A stretch of 64,000 nucleotides of DNA from Brevinema_A sp051647535 (GTDB lineage: Bacteria; Spirochaetota; Brevinematia; Brevinematales; Brevinemataceae). The stretch's first letter is position 1. Every line of letters begins with the position of its first letter. A program made the translations under genes and the position numbers. Below the pieces are notes generated by a model, which saw nothing but the letters and a program-made list of their open reading frames with translations, had not been told where the DNA came from and ran no database searches. The DNA lies in contig JBOFEA010000015.1 in NCBI GenBank assembly GCA_051647535.1, positions 62,001 through 126,000 of the forward strand. The letters are read 5' to 3'. Shown in pieces: positions 27,862 through 37,154 of this stretch.

Positions 27862-27890
27862 TTGACAAATAAAAAAAATCATACGATAAT
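27862..27890 (+). promoter_or_regulatory. Promoter placing transcription start at the ATG (leaderless)
   Basis: TTGACA (27862-27867), 17-base spacer, GATAAT (27885-27890). The predicted start, about 7 bases after the -10, falls on the A of ATG 27897. Confidence 0.7.
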
Positions 27891-27896
27891 TTTAAT

Positions 27897-28505
27897 ATGA
27901 ATTATATTATTAAATTATTAATATTAACTTTTTTTCTTGTATTTCCTATATATTGTCAATCAACCAATTCAGAAGTTACTGCTGAAATAATTTTGTATCA
28001 ATTGGAAGGGATTCGTGGATACAAATTTGGAGAAACTTTCAACCATATTTTAAATAAAGAAAATCAAGATAAGGAATTCCTTTTAGACAATTCTTTAACA
28101 AATCAAAACAGATTAGTTTATAGAGGATTATTATTCAATCTTCCTGTACAGTTGATTTATATATTCCGAGAAGGACGATTAACAAGTTTATCATATTATT
28201 GGTTTATTAATGATACTGATCAAATTTTTTACACATATTTAAGCAAACTCCTCTCCAGTAAATACGGTGAACCGGAAACACAAATTATTCCAACTCAATC
28301 CGTACCTGTCAAACTTGACACTTATACCAAATATACCGCCTTGACAAAAGCAGACGGTTCGATAGTACCCAATCCGGTACTCACGATTGAGTTGGAAAGC
28401 ATGTCTCCTCCCAATAATCCTCAAGAATATGCTTATATATTGGAATTCAGAGGATATGATCCGGATTCTCTTATTAGAAAAAGAATTCTTTCGGAAGATA
28501 TCTAG
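27897..28505 (+). CDS. Hypothetical exported protein
   Basis: 202 residues; the N-terminus is a signal peptide (MNYIIKLLILTFFLVFPIYCQS). The Cys is not in a good lipobox, so secreted rather than lipid-anchored is more likely. The rest is a soluble alpha/beta protein with a GIRGYKFGETFNHIL segment and a Tyr-rich middle; no family recognised. There is no Shine-Dalgarno sequence, and the promoter lies so close that the mRNA is probably leaderless. The next gene, trigger factor, has its own ribosome-binding site 65 bases downstream. Confidence 0.65.
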   Translation: MNYIIKLLILTFFLVFPIYCQSTNSEVTAEIILYQLEGIRGYKFGETFNHILNKENQDKEFLLDNSLTNQNRLVYRGLLFNLPVQLIYIFREGRLTSLSYYWFINDTDQIFYTYLSKLLSSKYGEPETQIIPTQSVPVKLDTYTKYTALTKADGSIVPNPVLTIELESMSPPNNPQEYAYILEFRGYDPDSLIRKRILSEDI

Positions 28506-28569
28506 TTTTAAGCCTTTTTATATGCAATACAAAACAAATTTTATATAAATATATTATAAGGAGAATATT

Positions 28570-29862
28570 ATGAATTTTCATCTCAAAACATATCCTGATG
28601 CATTACGACAACTTTTTGGAGCATCAACTCCTGAAGAAACTAACGAAATTTTTACTGAAGCATTAAAAATTGTTCAAAAAACGTTTGCACTTTCAGGATA
28701 CCGCAAAGGAAATGTTCCTTTAGAAATAATAGAAAAATCCAATCCCCCCGAATTAATGCATACCATATCGGAAGTATTCCTACAAAAAGGAATGAAACAC
28801 ATTGAATCCGAAAAAATCAAACTCTACGGAAAACCTAAATTCCATCCTTTAAGCGGTTTATCAAAAAACAAAGAATTTATTTTCAGTTTAGTGTATGAAG
28901 TTTATCCTTACGTTGAAAAAGCTCCTGATATTTCTAAAGAAAGCTTCAGTTATGAAGAATGTGAAATTGATCAAGCATTCTTAGAATATACATTATGCCG
29001 TCAAATTGGTTTATTTGAAGAAACATCAGGGGAAATTAAAGAAGGCGATTTAGTTAAAGTTAAAGTTCTTAATCCCGAATACAAAGAAGACAAACATGAA
29101 GCATCATTTGAAGCTGACAAATTAAACATTTTAATCGGCAAAAAAACAGGATTATCATTAGATATTAATTTCGATGATTTGTCAGGATATATTGCTGAAT
29201 TTTTAGGCAAAATAAAAGCTCCTCTAAAAGTGGAAATTTCAGAAATTTTACGCCCCAAAGCTTGGAGCAAAGTAACGGAAGAAGAAATTACCGAAAAAAC
29301 AGCATTCAAATCAAAAAAAGAATATGCAGAAGCCATGCAAAAACAAATGGAACACGTTGCCGGACAATACAACGAAACACAAAAAGCAGAATCACTAACC
29401 CGAATACTAAGTTCCCAAATTAAAGCTGAAATACCTAAAAGTTTGTGGCTTCATAATCTACGGGATTTGTCACTTAAAATTGCAGAACAAAAAGTTATTC
29501 AATCGGAAATCGCAATAGCAGACATTCATGCCCATAAAGATATTATAAGCAAATTTACTTCTCTACCAACAGATTCAGCTGAGGGAGTAGCTTTTGTAAT
29601 TTGGCTTGATGAAATTGCAGAAAAAGAAAACATTCCCGTTCAAGATCATGAATTCGATGCGTACTGTCTGCATCAAGCTCAACATCATAGAATAAGTATA
29701 GAAGAATTTAAGAAAAACCTTAGACCTGAGGACAAAATGTCTATCAAACTTGAACTCCGACGCGAAAAAGCAGTATCTAATTTGATTGAAAAAGCTAAAT
29801 TTACTGTTTCTTCAAAAATTTCATTATCTGAAGTTTTAAAAAGAAAACATCATCATTCTTAA
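28570..29862 (+). CDS. tig: Trigger factor (ribosome-associated chaperone)
   Basis: Binds the ribosome exit tunnel and shields nascent chains. The ribosome-docking signature is SGYRKGNVP at about residues 42-50 (family GFRxGKxP). The middle region (EIKEGDLVKVKVLNPEY) corresponds to the FKBP-type PPIase domain but is divergent and may lack activity. The C-terminal helical arms fill residues about 230-430. AAGGAG lies 6 bases before ATG. Length 430 aa is normal. In many bacteria tig precedes clpP/clpX; here it is alone with a terminator. Confidence 0.85.
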   Translation: MNFHLKTYPDALRQLFGASTPEETNEIFTEALKIVQKTFALSGYRKGNVPLEIIEKSNPPELMHTISEVFLQKGMKHIESEKIKLYGKPKFHPLSGLSKNKEFIFSLVYEVYPYVEKAPDISKESFSYEECEIDQAFLEYTLCRQIGLFEETSGEIKEGDLVKVKVLNPEYKEDKHEASFEADKLNILIGKKTGLSLDINFDDLSGYIAEFLGKIKAPLKVEISEILRPKAWSKVTEEEITEKTAFKSKKEYAEAMQKQMEHVAGQYNETQKAESLTRILSSQIKAEIPKSLWLHNLRDLSLKIAEQKVIQSEIAIADIHAHKDIISKFTSLPTDSAEGVAFVIWLDEIAEKENIPVQDHEFDAYCLHQAQHHRISIEEFKKNLRPEDKMSIKLELRREKAVSNLIEKAKFTVSSKISLSEVLKRKHHHS

Positions 29863-29883
29863 AAAGAATCAACTATAATAATC

Positions 29884-29922
29884 AAAAAAACAGAAATATA
29901 ATAATATTTCTGTTTTTTTTTG
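29884..29922 (+). terminator. Terminator of tig
   Basis: Hairpin AAAACAGAAATAT / ATATTTCTGTTTT with a T run. Confidence 0.9.
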
Positions 29923-29983
29923 ATTATTATGATAAAACATAATATAATACGATATGAACAAGAGAATAACTATTGGAGAAAAT

Positions 29984-31537
29984 ATGAAAATTCAAGGATT
30001 ACTGTTATTAATATCCATGATATTTTATACATCCGGGATATTTTCTCAAGAATATTATGATGAATACGGTGACGAAACTGCATACGAAGAAGATAACACA
30101 GCTGAACCGGAAACAATACCAGTTCCTGCACCAAGTCCAACTCCACCAAAAATTATACAGCAAACAAATATTATCCAACAAACAAACACTACTACGATAG
30201 AAGTGACAAATACAATTATTATTCAAATACCATCTGTAGCTCCGGCATCTGTGAATGCTTGTGTAGCTGTTCTTCAAGGAAGGATGACTGATTTGGAAAT
30301 TTTCATTTCAAGAGATCCATCTATTGTATCCAATATAAGAGGAGATGGAAACAGCCTTCTTCATTTGGCAGCAACCAAATTTGATACAAATATTATCAAT
30401 TATTTGATTGAAAACAACGCTCCTATAAATTTAACAAATAACATAGGACAAACAGCTCTTCATATTGCAGCTCAAATTAATAATATTTCCGGAGCGGAAA
30501 CACTTCTGCGAGCCAATGCCTTAGTAAATATAAAAGACAGTTTTGATCAAACTCCGGTATGGATTGCCAATATCAAAGGATTTCCACAACTTTTAAAACT
30601 GCTTGCATTAGCACAGCAAACACAAGCAATACCGGGACAACCGGTTCCCAAAAAAAGAATTCTCAAAAAATCAATAATACCATCCAATTTCGACTTATAT
30701 GAAAATTTTTCAGAAAAATTAATTGATTACGGTATTTTGGAAAACACACCTTGGCACCAAGCATTATACACTCCGGGATTTTTAGAAGCACAACAACTGA
30801 TTCAAATGGGAATCAGTCCTTACGACAAAGATTCAAAAGGACAAAATGCATTCCATATAGCAGCACTATATGACAACATAGAAGCATTAGAGTATTTGAT
30901 TAATATATCCGCTTTCCGATTAGAAACAAAAGATAATTTTGGTGCGACACCTCTTCACACAGCGTCCGGCAAATCATCAGTAGATGTTATCCGGCTCCTT
31001 CTCAATACAGGATGTGATGTTAATCTAAAAAATAAAGGCGGATGGAATTCCTTTTTTGAATCAGTGCTTCTCAACAATCATCCGGTAGCAAGATATTATC
31101 TCACACAAAGTATTTCTCCCAATACAAAAAATATTCAAGCACGAACACCTCTTCACGAAGCAGCACGTATGGGTAATGAATTTTTAGTAAGAGATTTACT
31201 GGATGCGGGAGCTTTACCAAATGTATACGACTATCAAGGAAAAAGTCCTTTATATTTTGCAGCAGAAAACGGATATACTGATGTTGTAGCCTTATTATAC
31301 GATAAAGGATCTTCGGTAACAAACACAACATATGAAGAACAAACTCCTCTTCATGCAGCAGTATTAAATAATCAATTGGAAACTGTACAATATTTGGTCG
31401 ATATTGCACAAGCGGATATTTCAGCTGAAGATATATTAGGACGTACAGCACTTGATATTGCCTATACCAAAGGCTTTAATGATATCGTAAGCTACCTTGC
31501 ATTGAAGTATGCAGATTTGCAAATAAAAAATTCTTAA
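29984..31537 (+). CDS. Exported ankyrin-repeat protein
   Basis: 517-residue protein with a signal peptide (MKIQGLLLLISMIFYTSGIFSQ), then an acidic Tyr-rich stretch and a Pro-rich linker (VPAPSPTPP) with a doubled QQTNIIQQTN. About ten ankyrin repeats follow, for example GNSLLHLAATKFDTNIINYL, GQTALHIAAQINN, GATPLHTASG and RTPLHEAARMGNEFLVRDLL. Ankyrin repeats bind proteins; the partner is unknown and the location is probably periplasmic. The start at 29984 has GGAG 5 bases upstream; an earlier ATG at 29954 is less well placed. Confidence 0.88.
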   Translation: MKIQGLLLLISMIFYTSGIFSQEYYDEYGDETAYEEDNTAEPETIPVPAPSPTPPKIIQQTNIIQQTNTTTIEVTNTIIIQIPSVAPASVNACVAVLQGRMTDLEIFISRDPSIVSNIRGDGNSLLHLAATKFDTNIINYLIENNAPINLTNNIGQTALHIAAQINNISGAETLLRANALVNIKDSFDQTPVWIANIKGFPQLLKLLALAQQTQAIPGQPVPKKRILKKSIIPSNFDLYENFSEKLIDYGILENTPWHQALYTPGFLEAQQLIQMGISPYDKDSKGQNAFHIAALYDNIEALEYLINISAFRLETKDNFGATPLHTASGKSSVDVIRLLLNTGCDVNLKNKGGWNSFFESVLLNNHPVARYYLTQSISPNTKNIQARTPLHEAARMGNEFLVRDLLDAGALPNVYDYQGKSPLYFAAENGYTDVVALLYDKGSSVTNTTYEEQTPLHAAVLNNQLETVQYLVDIAQADISAEDILGRTALDIAYTKGFNDIVSYLALKYADLQIKNS

Positions 31538-31563
31538 AAAATATAATTTTTTTTTTAAAAGTA

Positions 31564-31592
31564 TTGACAAAGTAATCTAATTAATGTATAAT
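31564..31592 (+). promoter_or_regulatory. Consensus promoter of tRNA-Glu
   Basis: TTGACA (31564-31569), 17-base spacer, TATAAT (31587-31592), 19 bases before the tRNA. Confidence 0.9.
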
Positions 31593-31611
31593 ATTATTAC
31601 ATTAATGAAGA

Positions 31612-31683
<72 letters not shown>

Positions 31684-31684
31684 A

Positions 31685-31712
31685 GTACCTAGTTTTATAC
31701 TAGGTATTTTTT
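31685..31712 (+). terminator. Terminator of tRNA-Glu
   Basis: Hairpin TACCTAG / CTAGGTA with a 7-base loop, then TTTTTT. Confidence 0.88.
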
Positions 31713-31739
31713 GTATACTATACTATTTAAGGCAGTACT

Positions 31740-32330
31740 ATGAATCGCTTAACGATTTTAATTCTTACATTGTTAACTACTTCATCATGTACCATTAAAT
31801 TAGGACGAAACGATAGAGAAAAACGAATTTTCCCTTCCGCTTCAATGCAGGATTTTCTCTATACTTACACAGAAAAAAAAGGATTTAGAGAATGGGAACT
31901 CAAAGCGGCACAAGCTAATATTTTTGAAACAGACAATCAAATCTTTTTATATAATTTAACAATGACTTTTTTCTCAGAAAGTAATCAAATTACCTCTGTT
32001 CTCATTGCAAATCAAGGACTAGTTAATCAATCAATTGGTTCTCTTATTGCCGAAGGAGAAGTACGTATATTATCTTCAAACAGAAGTGAACTGTTAACAG
32101 AAAAGATTTATTGGGATCAGCCTAGAAACCTGCTTTACTCCGAAACTAATAAATTAGTAACTGTTATTAGACCCAAACAGAGAATTTTGGGATACAATAT
32201 GATATCGGATTCCGCATTGGAAAATGTTGAAATAGATAACAGTATCGGACAGATAAATACTGATAACTCAAATTCCTCAGAAAACAACACAAATATCAAA
32301 TCCGATATAACCCAATCAATTTCCGAATAA
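31740..32330 (+). CDS. lptC: LPS export protein LptC-like lipoprotein
   Basis: Bitopic or lipid-anchored component of the Lpt bridge that moves lipopolysaccharide or lipooligosaccharide from inner to outer membrane. Signal peptide with lipobox SSC (MNRLTILILTLLTTSSC), then the LptC pattern: REWELKAAQANIFETDNQIFL, LIANQGLVNQSIGSLIAEGEV and LLTEKIYWDQPRNLLYSE. The C-terminal 40 residues are Asn/Ser-rich and probably disordered. It is followed after 71 bases by an LptA-like gene, which supports the call. E. coli LptC has a membrane anchor rather than a lipobox; lipoprotein forms occur elsewhere. Confidence 0.8.
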   Translation: MNRLTILILTLLTTSSCTIKLGRNDREKRIFPSASMQDFLYTYTEKKGFREWELKAAQANIFETDNQIFLYNLTMTFFSESNQITSVLIANQGLVNQSIGSLIAEGEVRILSSNRSELLTEKIYWDQPRNLLYSETNKLVTVIRPKQRILGYNMISDSALENVEIDNSIGQINTDNSNSSENNTNIKSDITQSISE

Positions 32331-32401
32331 GTTATTGAAATCAAATTTCATACTATTTATTTTTTAATTTAACAAAATAAAAATATTTGAAGGCAGACTA
32401 T

Positions 32402-33445
32402 ATGATTTCATTTCTAAAAAAATATATTTTTTCTGCTTATTTTGTTGGAATTGCGATTCAAGTATTTTTTTTTGGTGTGATGAACAGCCAACAGGTTTCT
32501 CCACCTGTCGCGATCACATCCGGTAAAGCTTACTTAAGAGTAAAAGAAAAATTTATTTATTTGGAAACTGCAAATAAACGACGTCCTACATTAAGCCAAG
32601 GTCCGGCATTATTTGTTTCTGACATTATGATTTATGATGAAGAAAAAGAAATCGGATACGCATATGGTAATTTAAGATTTGCAGATATTGAACAGCGATC
32701 ATTTTTTTCCGCCCAAGAAGGCACTTATTTTGCAAAAGAAAAAAAAATCGTCCTGCATAAAACTCCTGAAATTTTATTGGAACAAAGCAGTAATGTTTCA
32801 ACCAAAATTAACGGTAAAATTATTACTATTTATCCGGATGATTCATACATACATGTACAAGGGAACATTGAAATTGATGACGGCACTACTTTTATTACAG
32901 GCAAAGAAGCAAGAATTTGGTCTAAGCAAAATAAAATGAGTATATCCGGTGATGTACAATCTATTTCTGATACACAAAAACTTGCAGCTGATAGTTTAAC
33001 GGTTCTATTTGAAGATGGTGATTTAGCTTCATATACCGCTCAAGGAAACGTCAAAGCCGTAAGCACAGTAGATAAATTTACATTATGTAGTTCTTTGCTG
33101 AATTATAACAATAAAGAACAATATTTCCAAGCGACAGAATCACCTTTAATTTTCTTTCACGAACAAGATACTATTGCCTACGGAAATACTATTGAATATT
33201 ACCGCGAAACAAAAATGGGCAGCTTGTTAGGAAACGTCGTAGCAATTCAAAAAGATGAATCTCAAAAAGCTTTTTCCCAATGGGCAATATACAATGGTTC
33301 AAATAACACTCTAACCATGTACGGAAGCCCTAAACTAAAACAAAATGATTCGGAATTGTTTGCAAATGAAATTATTGTTAACATCGATTCAAATAATATG
33401 GAATTAGTAGGCGGAGGCCGAGGATTTTTTAATCGACAAAACTAA
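32402..33445 (+). CDS. LptA/OstA-like LPS transport protein
   Basis: Exported 347-residue protein made of OstA-type beta-jellyroll repeats (YGNLRFADIEQRSFFSAQEG, HVQGNIEIDDGTTFITGKEA, ISGDVQSISDTQKLAADSLT, GNVKAVSTVDKF), the periplasmic bridge for LPS. It is longer than E. coli LptA and may hold more than one OstA unit. The start at 32402 follows AAGGCAG; a TTG 15 bases earlier overlaps that site. Probably one operon with lptC upstream and the TrmB-like regulator 25 bases downstream. Confidence 0.8.
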   Translation: MISFLKKYIFSAYFVGIAIQVFFFGVMNSQQVSPPVAITSGKAYLRVKEKFIYLETANKRRPTLSQGPALFVSDIMIYDEEKEIGYAYGNLRFADIEQRSFFSAQEGTYFAKEKKIVLHKTPEILLEQSSNVSTKINGKIITIYPDDSYIHVQGNIEIDDGTTFITGKEARIWSKQNKMSISGDVQSISDTQKLAADSLTVLFEDGDLASYTAQGNVKAVSTVDKFTLCSSLLNYNNKEQYFQATESPLIFFHEQDTIAYGNTIEYYRETKMGSLLGNVVAIQKDESQKAFSQWAIYNGSNNTLTMYGSPKLKQNDSELFANEIIVNIDSNNMELVGGGRGFFNRQN

Positions 33446-33470
33446 CTATTCCTCAACTCAGGAGATTGTA

Positions 33471-34298
33471 ATGCAAGAATTTTCTTCCCACCTTCTGGAC
33501 CGTTTTGAGAAATTAGGTCTCAGCAGAAACGAAGCTTCTGTATATATGGCCTTATTAAAATATCAATCCGTCACAGGATATAAACTTGCAAAAGAAAGCG
33601 GTATTCTACGTCCCGTTGTATATGAAATGCTAACCCGTCTACTAGAAAAAGGCGGTGTAAAAGTAATTAAAAATTCTCCCGAATTATACAGCCCTATTAC
33701 TCCTGAAATTTTCTTAGCAACATTGGAAAAAAGATTTTTAGATGCTAAACTTGCTTTAGATGGTGAACTGAAACAGTTTATTATTCCTAAAGAAAATAAC
33801 AATACTGAATTTTGGAATATTTATGGTTATGATTCAATCATTGCCAGTATTATAGAAGCCTGCTCCCATGCATCTTCCCAAATTTTTTTCTTTGTCAATC
33901 GCCCTCAAGATGCTGCTCTGCTGAAAGATATTTTTTCAAAAAAAGTCGCTTCCGGTATAAAAGTGGTCGGATTTTCCTATCGAGACATTAATCTCCCAGG
34001 AACCGATCTTTATTCTTTTAAAGCTCCCGAACATATTAAATTTGCTAATCTTTCGGAAAATGCTTTGCTTATTATTGTAGATAACAGCTACTCTATCATT
34101 GCAGATATGGAAATCGGAAAATCTTCTTATACCAGTAATCCTGTTCAAATTCAAATTCTCAGCCAATTTATTAAAATGAAAATAACACTATTTAGATTAG
34201 TACAAGTAATCCCCTTATCAAAATTGCTACTGTACTTTTTTGATGAAGACAAAATCATTTTAGAAACACTGGCTTCACTAAACAATCAAAAAAAATAA
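33471..34298 (+). CDS. TrmB-family transcriptional regulator
   Basis: 275-residue regulator. The N-terminal winged helix has the TrmB pattern (FEKLGLSRNEASVYMALLKY, TGYKLAKESGILRPVVYEML). The C-terminal effector region is PLD-like (IIASIIEACSHASSQIFFFV, with LLIIVDNSYSIIADME). TrmB proteins are common in archaea and control sugar or central metabolism; bacterial members are fewer and ligands mostly unknown. It lies just after lptA and 121 bases before the iron transporter genes, so it may control either. AGGAG lies 6 bases before ATG. Confidence 0.78.
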   Translation: MQEFSSHLLDRFEKLGLSRNEASVYMALLKYQSVTGYKLAKESGILRPVVYEMLTRLLEKGGVKVIKNSPELYSPITPEIFLATLEKRFLDAKLALDGELKQFIIPKENNNTEFWNIYGYDSIIASIIEACSHASSQIFFFVNRPQDAALLKDIFSKKVASGIKVVGFSYRDINLPGTDLYSFKAPEHIKFANLSENALLIIVDNSYSIIADMEIGKSSYTSNPVQIQILSQFIKMKITLFRLVQVIPLSKLLLYFFDEDKIILETLASLNNQKK

Positions 34299-34419
34299 TA
34301 TTTATAAAAATATTATTCCTTATATTATAATGAATTACATTCATAAAAAATTCTCTGGTATTGATTTTGGTATAATAAATATTACATAATTTCTACATAA
34401 GCACAAAGGAGTAGCTATT

Positions 34420-35481
34420 ATGAATAATATCAATATATTATATTCAAGAATACTTATATTAGGAACAATGTTTTTCATTGGGGCATGTGGCGGCAATTCC
34501 TCCCAAGAAGTGAATATTTATTCCACAAGACATTATAAAATTGATCACGTATTATTTGATCAATTTACAAAAGACACAGGAATTAAGGTTAATGTTGTCG
34601 AATCCGATTCCGATGCCTTGATTGTGAGAATGGAGCAAGAAAAGGATTCACCTCAAGCGGATTTATTTCTCACCAGTGATTTTCCAAGATTATATCGGGC
34701 TGAAAAAAAAGGATTGCTTGAGCAGACCGTTACTGACACATTACTCAAACAAACAGACAACAAGCTCAGAAGCAGACAAAATTACTGGTATCCGTTATCA
34801 TATCGATTAAGAATTATCGCAGTAGCAAAAGATTACACTGGAACTCTTCCACAAAAATATGAAGATTTAGCTAAGCCGGAATATAAAGGACAAATTCTCG
34901 TAAGAAGTGGATCAAGTTCCTATAATATTTCATGGGTGGCATATCTGATCGGTATGTGGGGAGAAGAAAAAACTGCTGAATTTTTAAAAGGATTTGTTGC
35001 TAATTTCGCCCGCGAACCACAAGGAAACGATAGAAAACAAGTATCAGATATCTATGCCGGCAAAGGAAAGCTTGCCTTAATAAACAGTTATTATATGGGG
35101 CATATGCTCAATTCTTCCGATCCTGAAGAAAAAAAAGCAGCTGCATCAGTAAATTTAATTTTCCCAAATCCGACTCATTTAAATATCAGTGGTTTTGGAT
35201 TTGTTACCGGATCTAAAAACAAAAAAAATGCCGTCAAATTAATGGAATTCATGACTTCCACATACGCACAAGAACAAATTACAGAAAAAAATTACGAATA
35301 TCCCGGAAATCCAAATATTACTCCTACACCAATTTTCAACGAATGTAAAGATAAACCAAAATTGTCTACATATCCGTTAGAAACAGTTAACTCAAATCCT
35401 ACAGATAAAGCTAATTTTGAAACTTGGGCGGAATTCTATGAAACCGCTGTACGTTTAATCGATAAATCCGGTTGGAAATAA
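34420..35481 (+). CDS. Iron(III) ABC transporter substrate-binding lipoprotein
   Basis: FbpA/FutA-type binding protein for ferric iron. Signal with lipobox IGAC (FFIGACGGNSS), mature region EVNIYSTRHYKIDHVLFDQF typical of FutA, and later YYMGHMLNSSDPEEKKAA with the paired Tyr region that binds iron in this family. Length 353 aa. Ribosome-binding site AAAGGAG. First gene of an operon with the permease and ATPase; a hairpin follows the stop codon. Confidence 0.87.
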   Translation: MNNINILYSRILILGTMFFIGACGGNSSQEVNIYSTRHYKIDHVLFDQFTKDTGIKVNVVESDSDALIVRMEQEKDSPQADLFLTSDFPRLYRAEKKGLLEQTVTDTLLKQTDNKLRSRQNYWYPLSYRLRIIAVAKDYTGTLPQKYEDLAKPEYKGQILVRSGSSSYNISWVAYLIGMWGEEKTAEFLKGFVANFAREPQGNDRKQVSDIYAGKGKLALINSYYMGHMLNSSDPEEKKAAASVNLIFPNPTHLNISGFGFVTGSKNKKNAVKLMEFMTSTYAQEQITEKNYEYPGNPNITPTPIFNECKDKPKLSTYPLETVNSNPTDKANFETWAEFYETAVRLIDKSGWK

Positions 35482-35489
35482 AATACTTT

Positions 35490-35521
35490 CCCTTATTCGA
35501 ATTTTTTTATTCGAATAAGGG
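35490..35521 (+). promoter_or_regulatory. Perfect 12-bp hairpin between binding-protein and permease genes
   Basis: Arms CCCTTATTCGAA and TTCGAATAAGGG around an 8-base loop, with no T run after it, so not a normal terminator. In binding-protein transporter operons such hairpins often protect the upstream mRNA and give more binding protein than permease. The only GA-rich stretch before the permease ATG lies in the 3' arm, so it may also lower its translation. Confidence 0.6.
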
Positions 35522-35533
35522 TCTATTAAAATT

Positions 35534-37141
35534 ATGAAACAAATTGTTAATTTAAAACGTTCTTTTTCTTTCTCTAATGTTTTCGCAAATATTATTGTTT
35601 TTTTATTTTTTCTTCCTGTAGTGTTGATTGTTTCAGGTATGTTTATAAATACAAATCCTGATAATTGGTATCACATTACAACTTTTATCATTCCCCAACA
35701 GATAAAAACAACTGTTATGTTAATTATTGCCGTAATGACAGCAAGTACTGTACTTGCCTTTTCTGTTGCATATTTAATCTCATTCTATTCTTTCCCCGGC
35801 AGCAAGCAATTCGAATCTTTACTGCTTCTTCCCTTTACAATTCCTGCTTATATCGGCACTTATGCATATAACAAGGTATTCGATTATTCAGGCCCTATTA
35901 ATTCTTGGTTTAGAGATCATTTGGACATTAATTATTTATTACAGTTTGATTTATTTTCATTTTCAGGGGCGGTTTTTGTTTTTACCTTGTTTTTTTATCC
36001 CTATTTATACATCAGCTTACTTGGTTTTTTCAGAAAATATTCAGGAGAATTAATACAAGTTTCCAGAACACTGGGAGTCGGATCTTTTTCAATCATCACC
36101 CGTATTATTCTACCATTATCACGGACTGCATTAATATCAGGACTAACACTGATTTCTATGGAAGTTTTAAATGATTTTGGTGTATCAAGCTATTTAGGGA
36201 TTCAAACATTTTCTTCAGGTATTTTCAAAGCATGGATCGGTATGAACGACATTGTATCAGCAATAAAATTAGCGGCATATATTGTACCGATAATACTTTT
36301 TATACTATTGGTTTTCCGATATTTTTCAGATAAAACCACTATAACCTACCTTGCTACAGGTCCTAATTCTTTTAGAAAACTACAAGGAATAAAAGCCTTA
36401 GGTGCTTTTGTTTACTGCAGTATTATTTTGTTTTTAGGCTATCTACTCCCTTTGCTTATTATTATCAGATATACTCTTATTGTTATTAATACAAGCGATA
36501 TTACCGGTATCTTAAACGTCACTATTACCGGATTAATTCTTACCGGAACAAGTACAATTTTAATTTTAATACTTGGTACCTATCTTGCTTACTGTACACG
36601 GTCAAAAACAAAAATTTATGGAGAATTATTCAGCCTTCAATACTCATTACCCGGTACCTTGATAGCCGTAGCTGTCATGTTTTTGTTCTATCAATTCGAA
36701 AATTTCTATATTCTCCCCAAAGGAACCACTATCGTAATGAGAAACTCTTATGCTTTACTGATTTTTGCTTATATTATGAGATTTCTTACATTAGGTTATA
36801 ATACAGCAGGCGTTGCTTTCAAAAAAATAGGATTCTCATATCGAAACGCAGCTAAAACTCTAAACTGTAATCCATTAACGTGTTTCTTCAAAATTGAATT
36901 GCCTATTATTCTGCCTTCTTTGAAATATGGAGGATTATTAATATTAATCGATATTTTTAAAGAACTACCTCTAACATTATTTTTAAGACCTTTCAACTTC
37001 AATACACCGGCATCCAAAGTTCATGATCTGGCGGTAAATGAAATGTTTGCGGAAAGTACTCCTTTTGCATTGGTATTAATAATGATTCTTGGAATAATCA
37101 TTATCCAAGTTATTCAATTCAAAAAAAAAGACCATCTCTAA
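35534..37141 (+). CDS. Iron(III) ABC transporter permease (two fused permease domains)
   Basis: FbpB/FutB-type permease of 535 aa with about 12 membrane segments; two copies of the permease domain. Each has an EAA loop: SRTLGVGSFSIITRIILPLS in the first half and AAKTLNCNPLTCFFKIELPI in the second. It forms the membrane channel with the ATPase encoded 13 bases downstream. The start has only a weak ribosome-binding site, the nearest GGG being within the preceding hairpin. Confidence 0.88.
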   Translation: MKQIVNLKRSFSFSNVFANIIVFLFFLPVVLIVSGMFINTNPDNWYHITTFIIPQQIKTTVMLIIAVMTASTVLAFSVAYLISFYSFPGSKQFESLLLLPFTIPAYIGTYAYNKVFDYSGPINSWFRDHLDINYLLQFDLFSFSGAVFVFTLFFYPYLYISLLGFFRKYSGELIQVSRTLGVGSFSIITRIILPLSRTALISGLTLISMEVLNDFGVSSYLGIQTFSSGIFKAWIGMNDIVSAIKLAAYIVPIILFILLVFRYFSDKTTITYLATGPNSFRKLQGIKALGAFVYCSIILFLGYLLPLLIIIRYTLIVINTSDITGILNVTITGLILTGTSTILILILGTYLAYCTRSKTKIYGELFSLQYSLPGTLIAVAVMFLFYQFENFYILPKGTTIVMRNSYALLIFAYIMRFLTLGYNTAGVAFKKIGFSYRNAAKTLNCNPLTCFFKIELPIILPSLKYGGLLILIDIFKELPLTLFLRPFNFNTPASKVHDLAVNEMFAESTPFALVLIMILGIIIIQVIQFKKKDHL

Positions 37142-37154
37142 TAAGGAAGTATCT

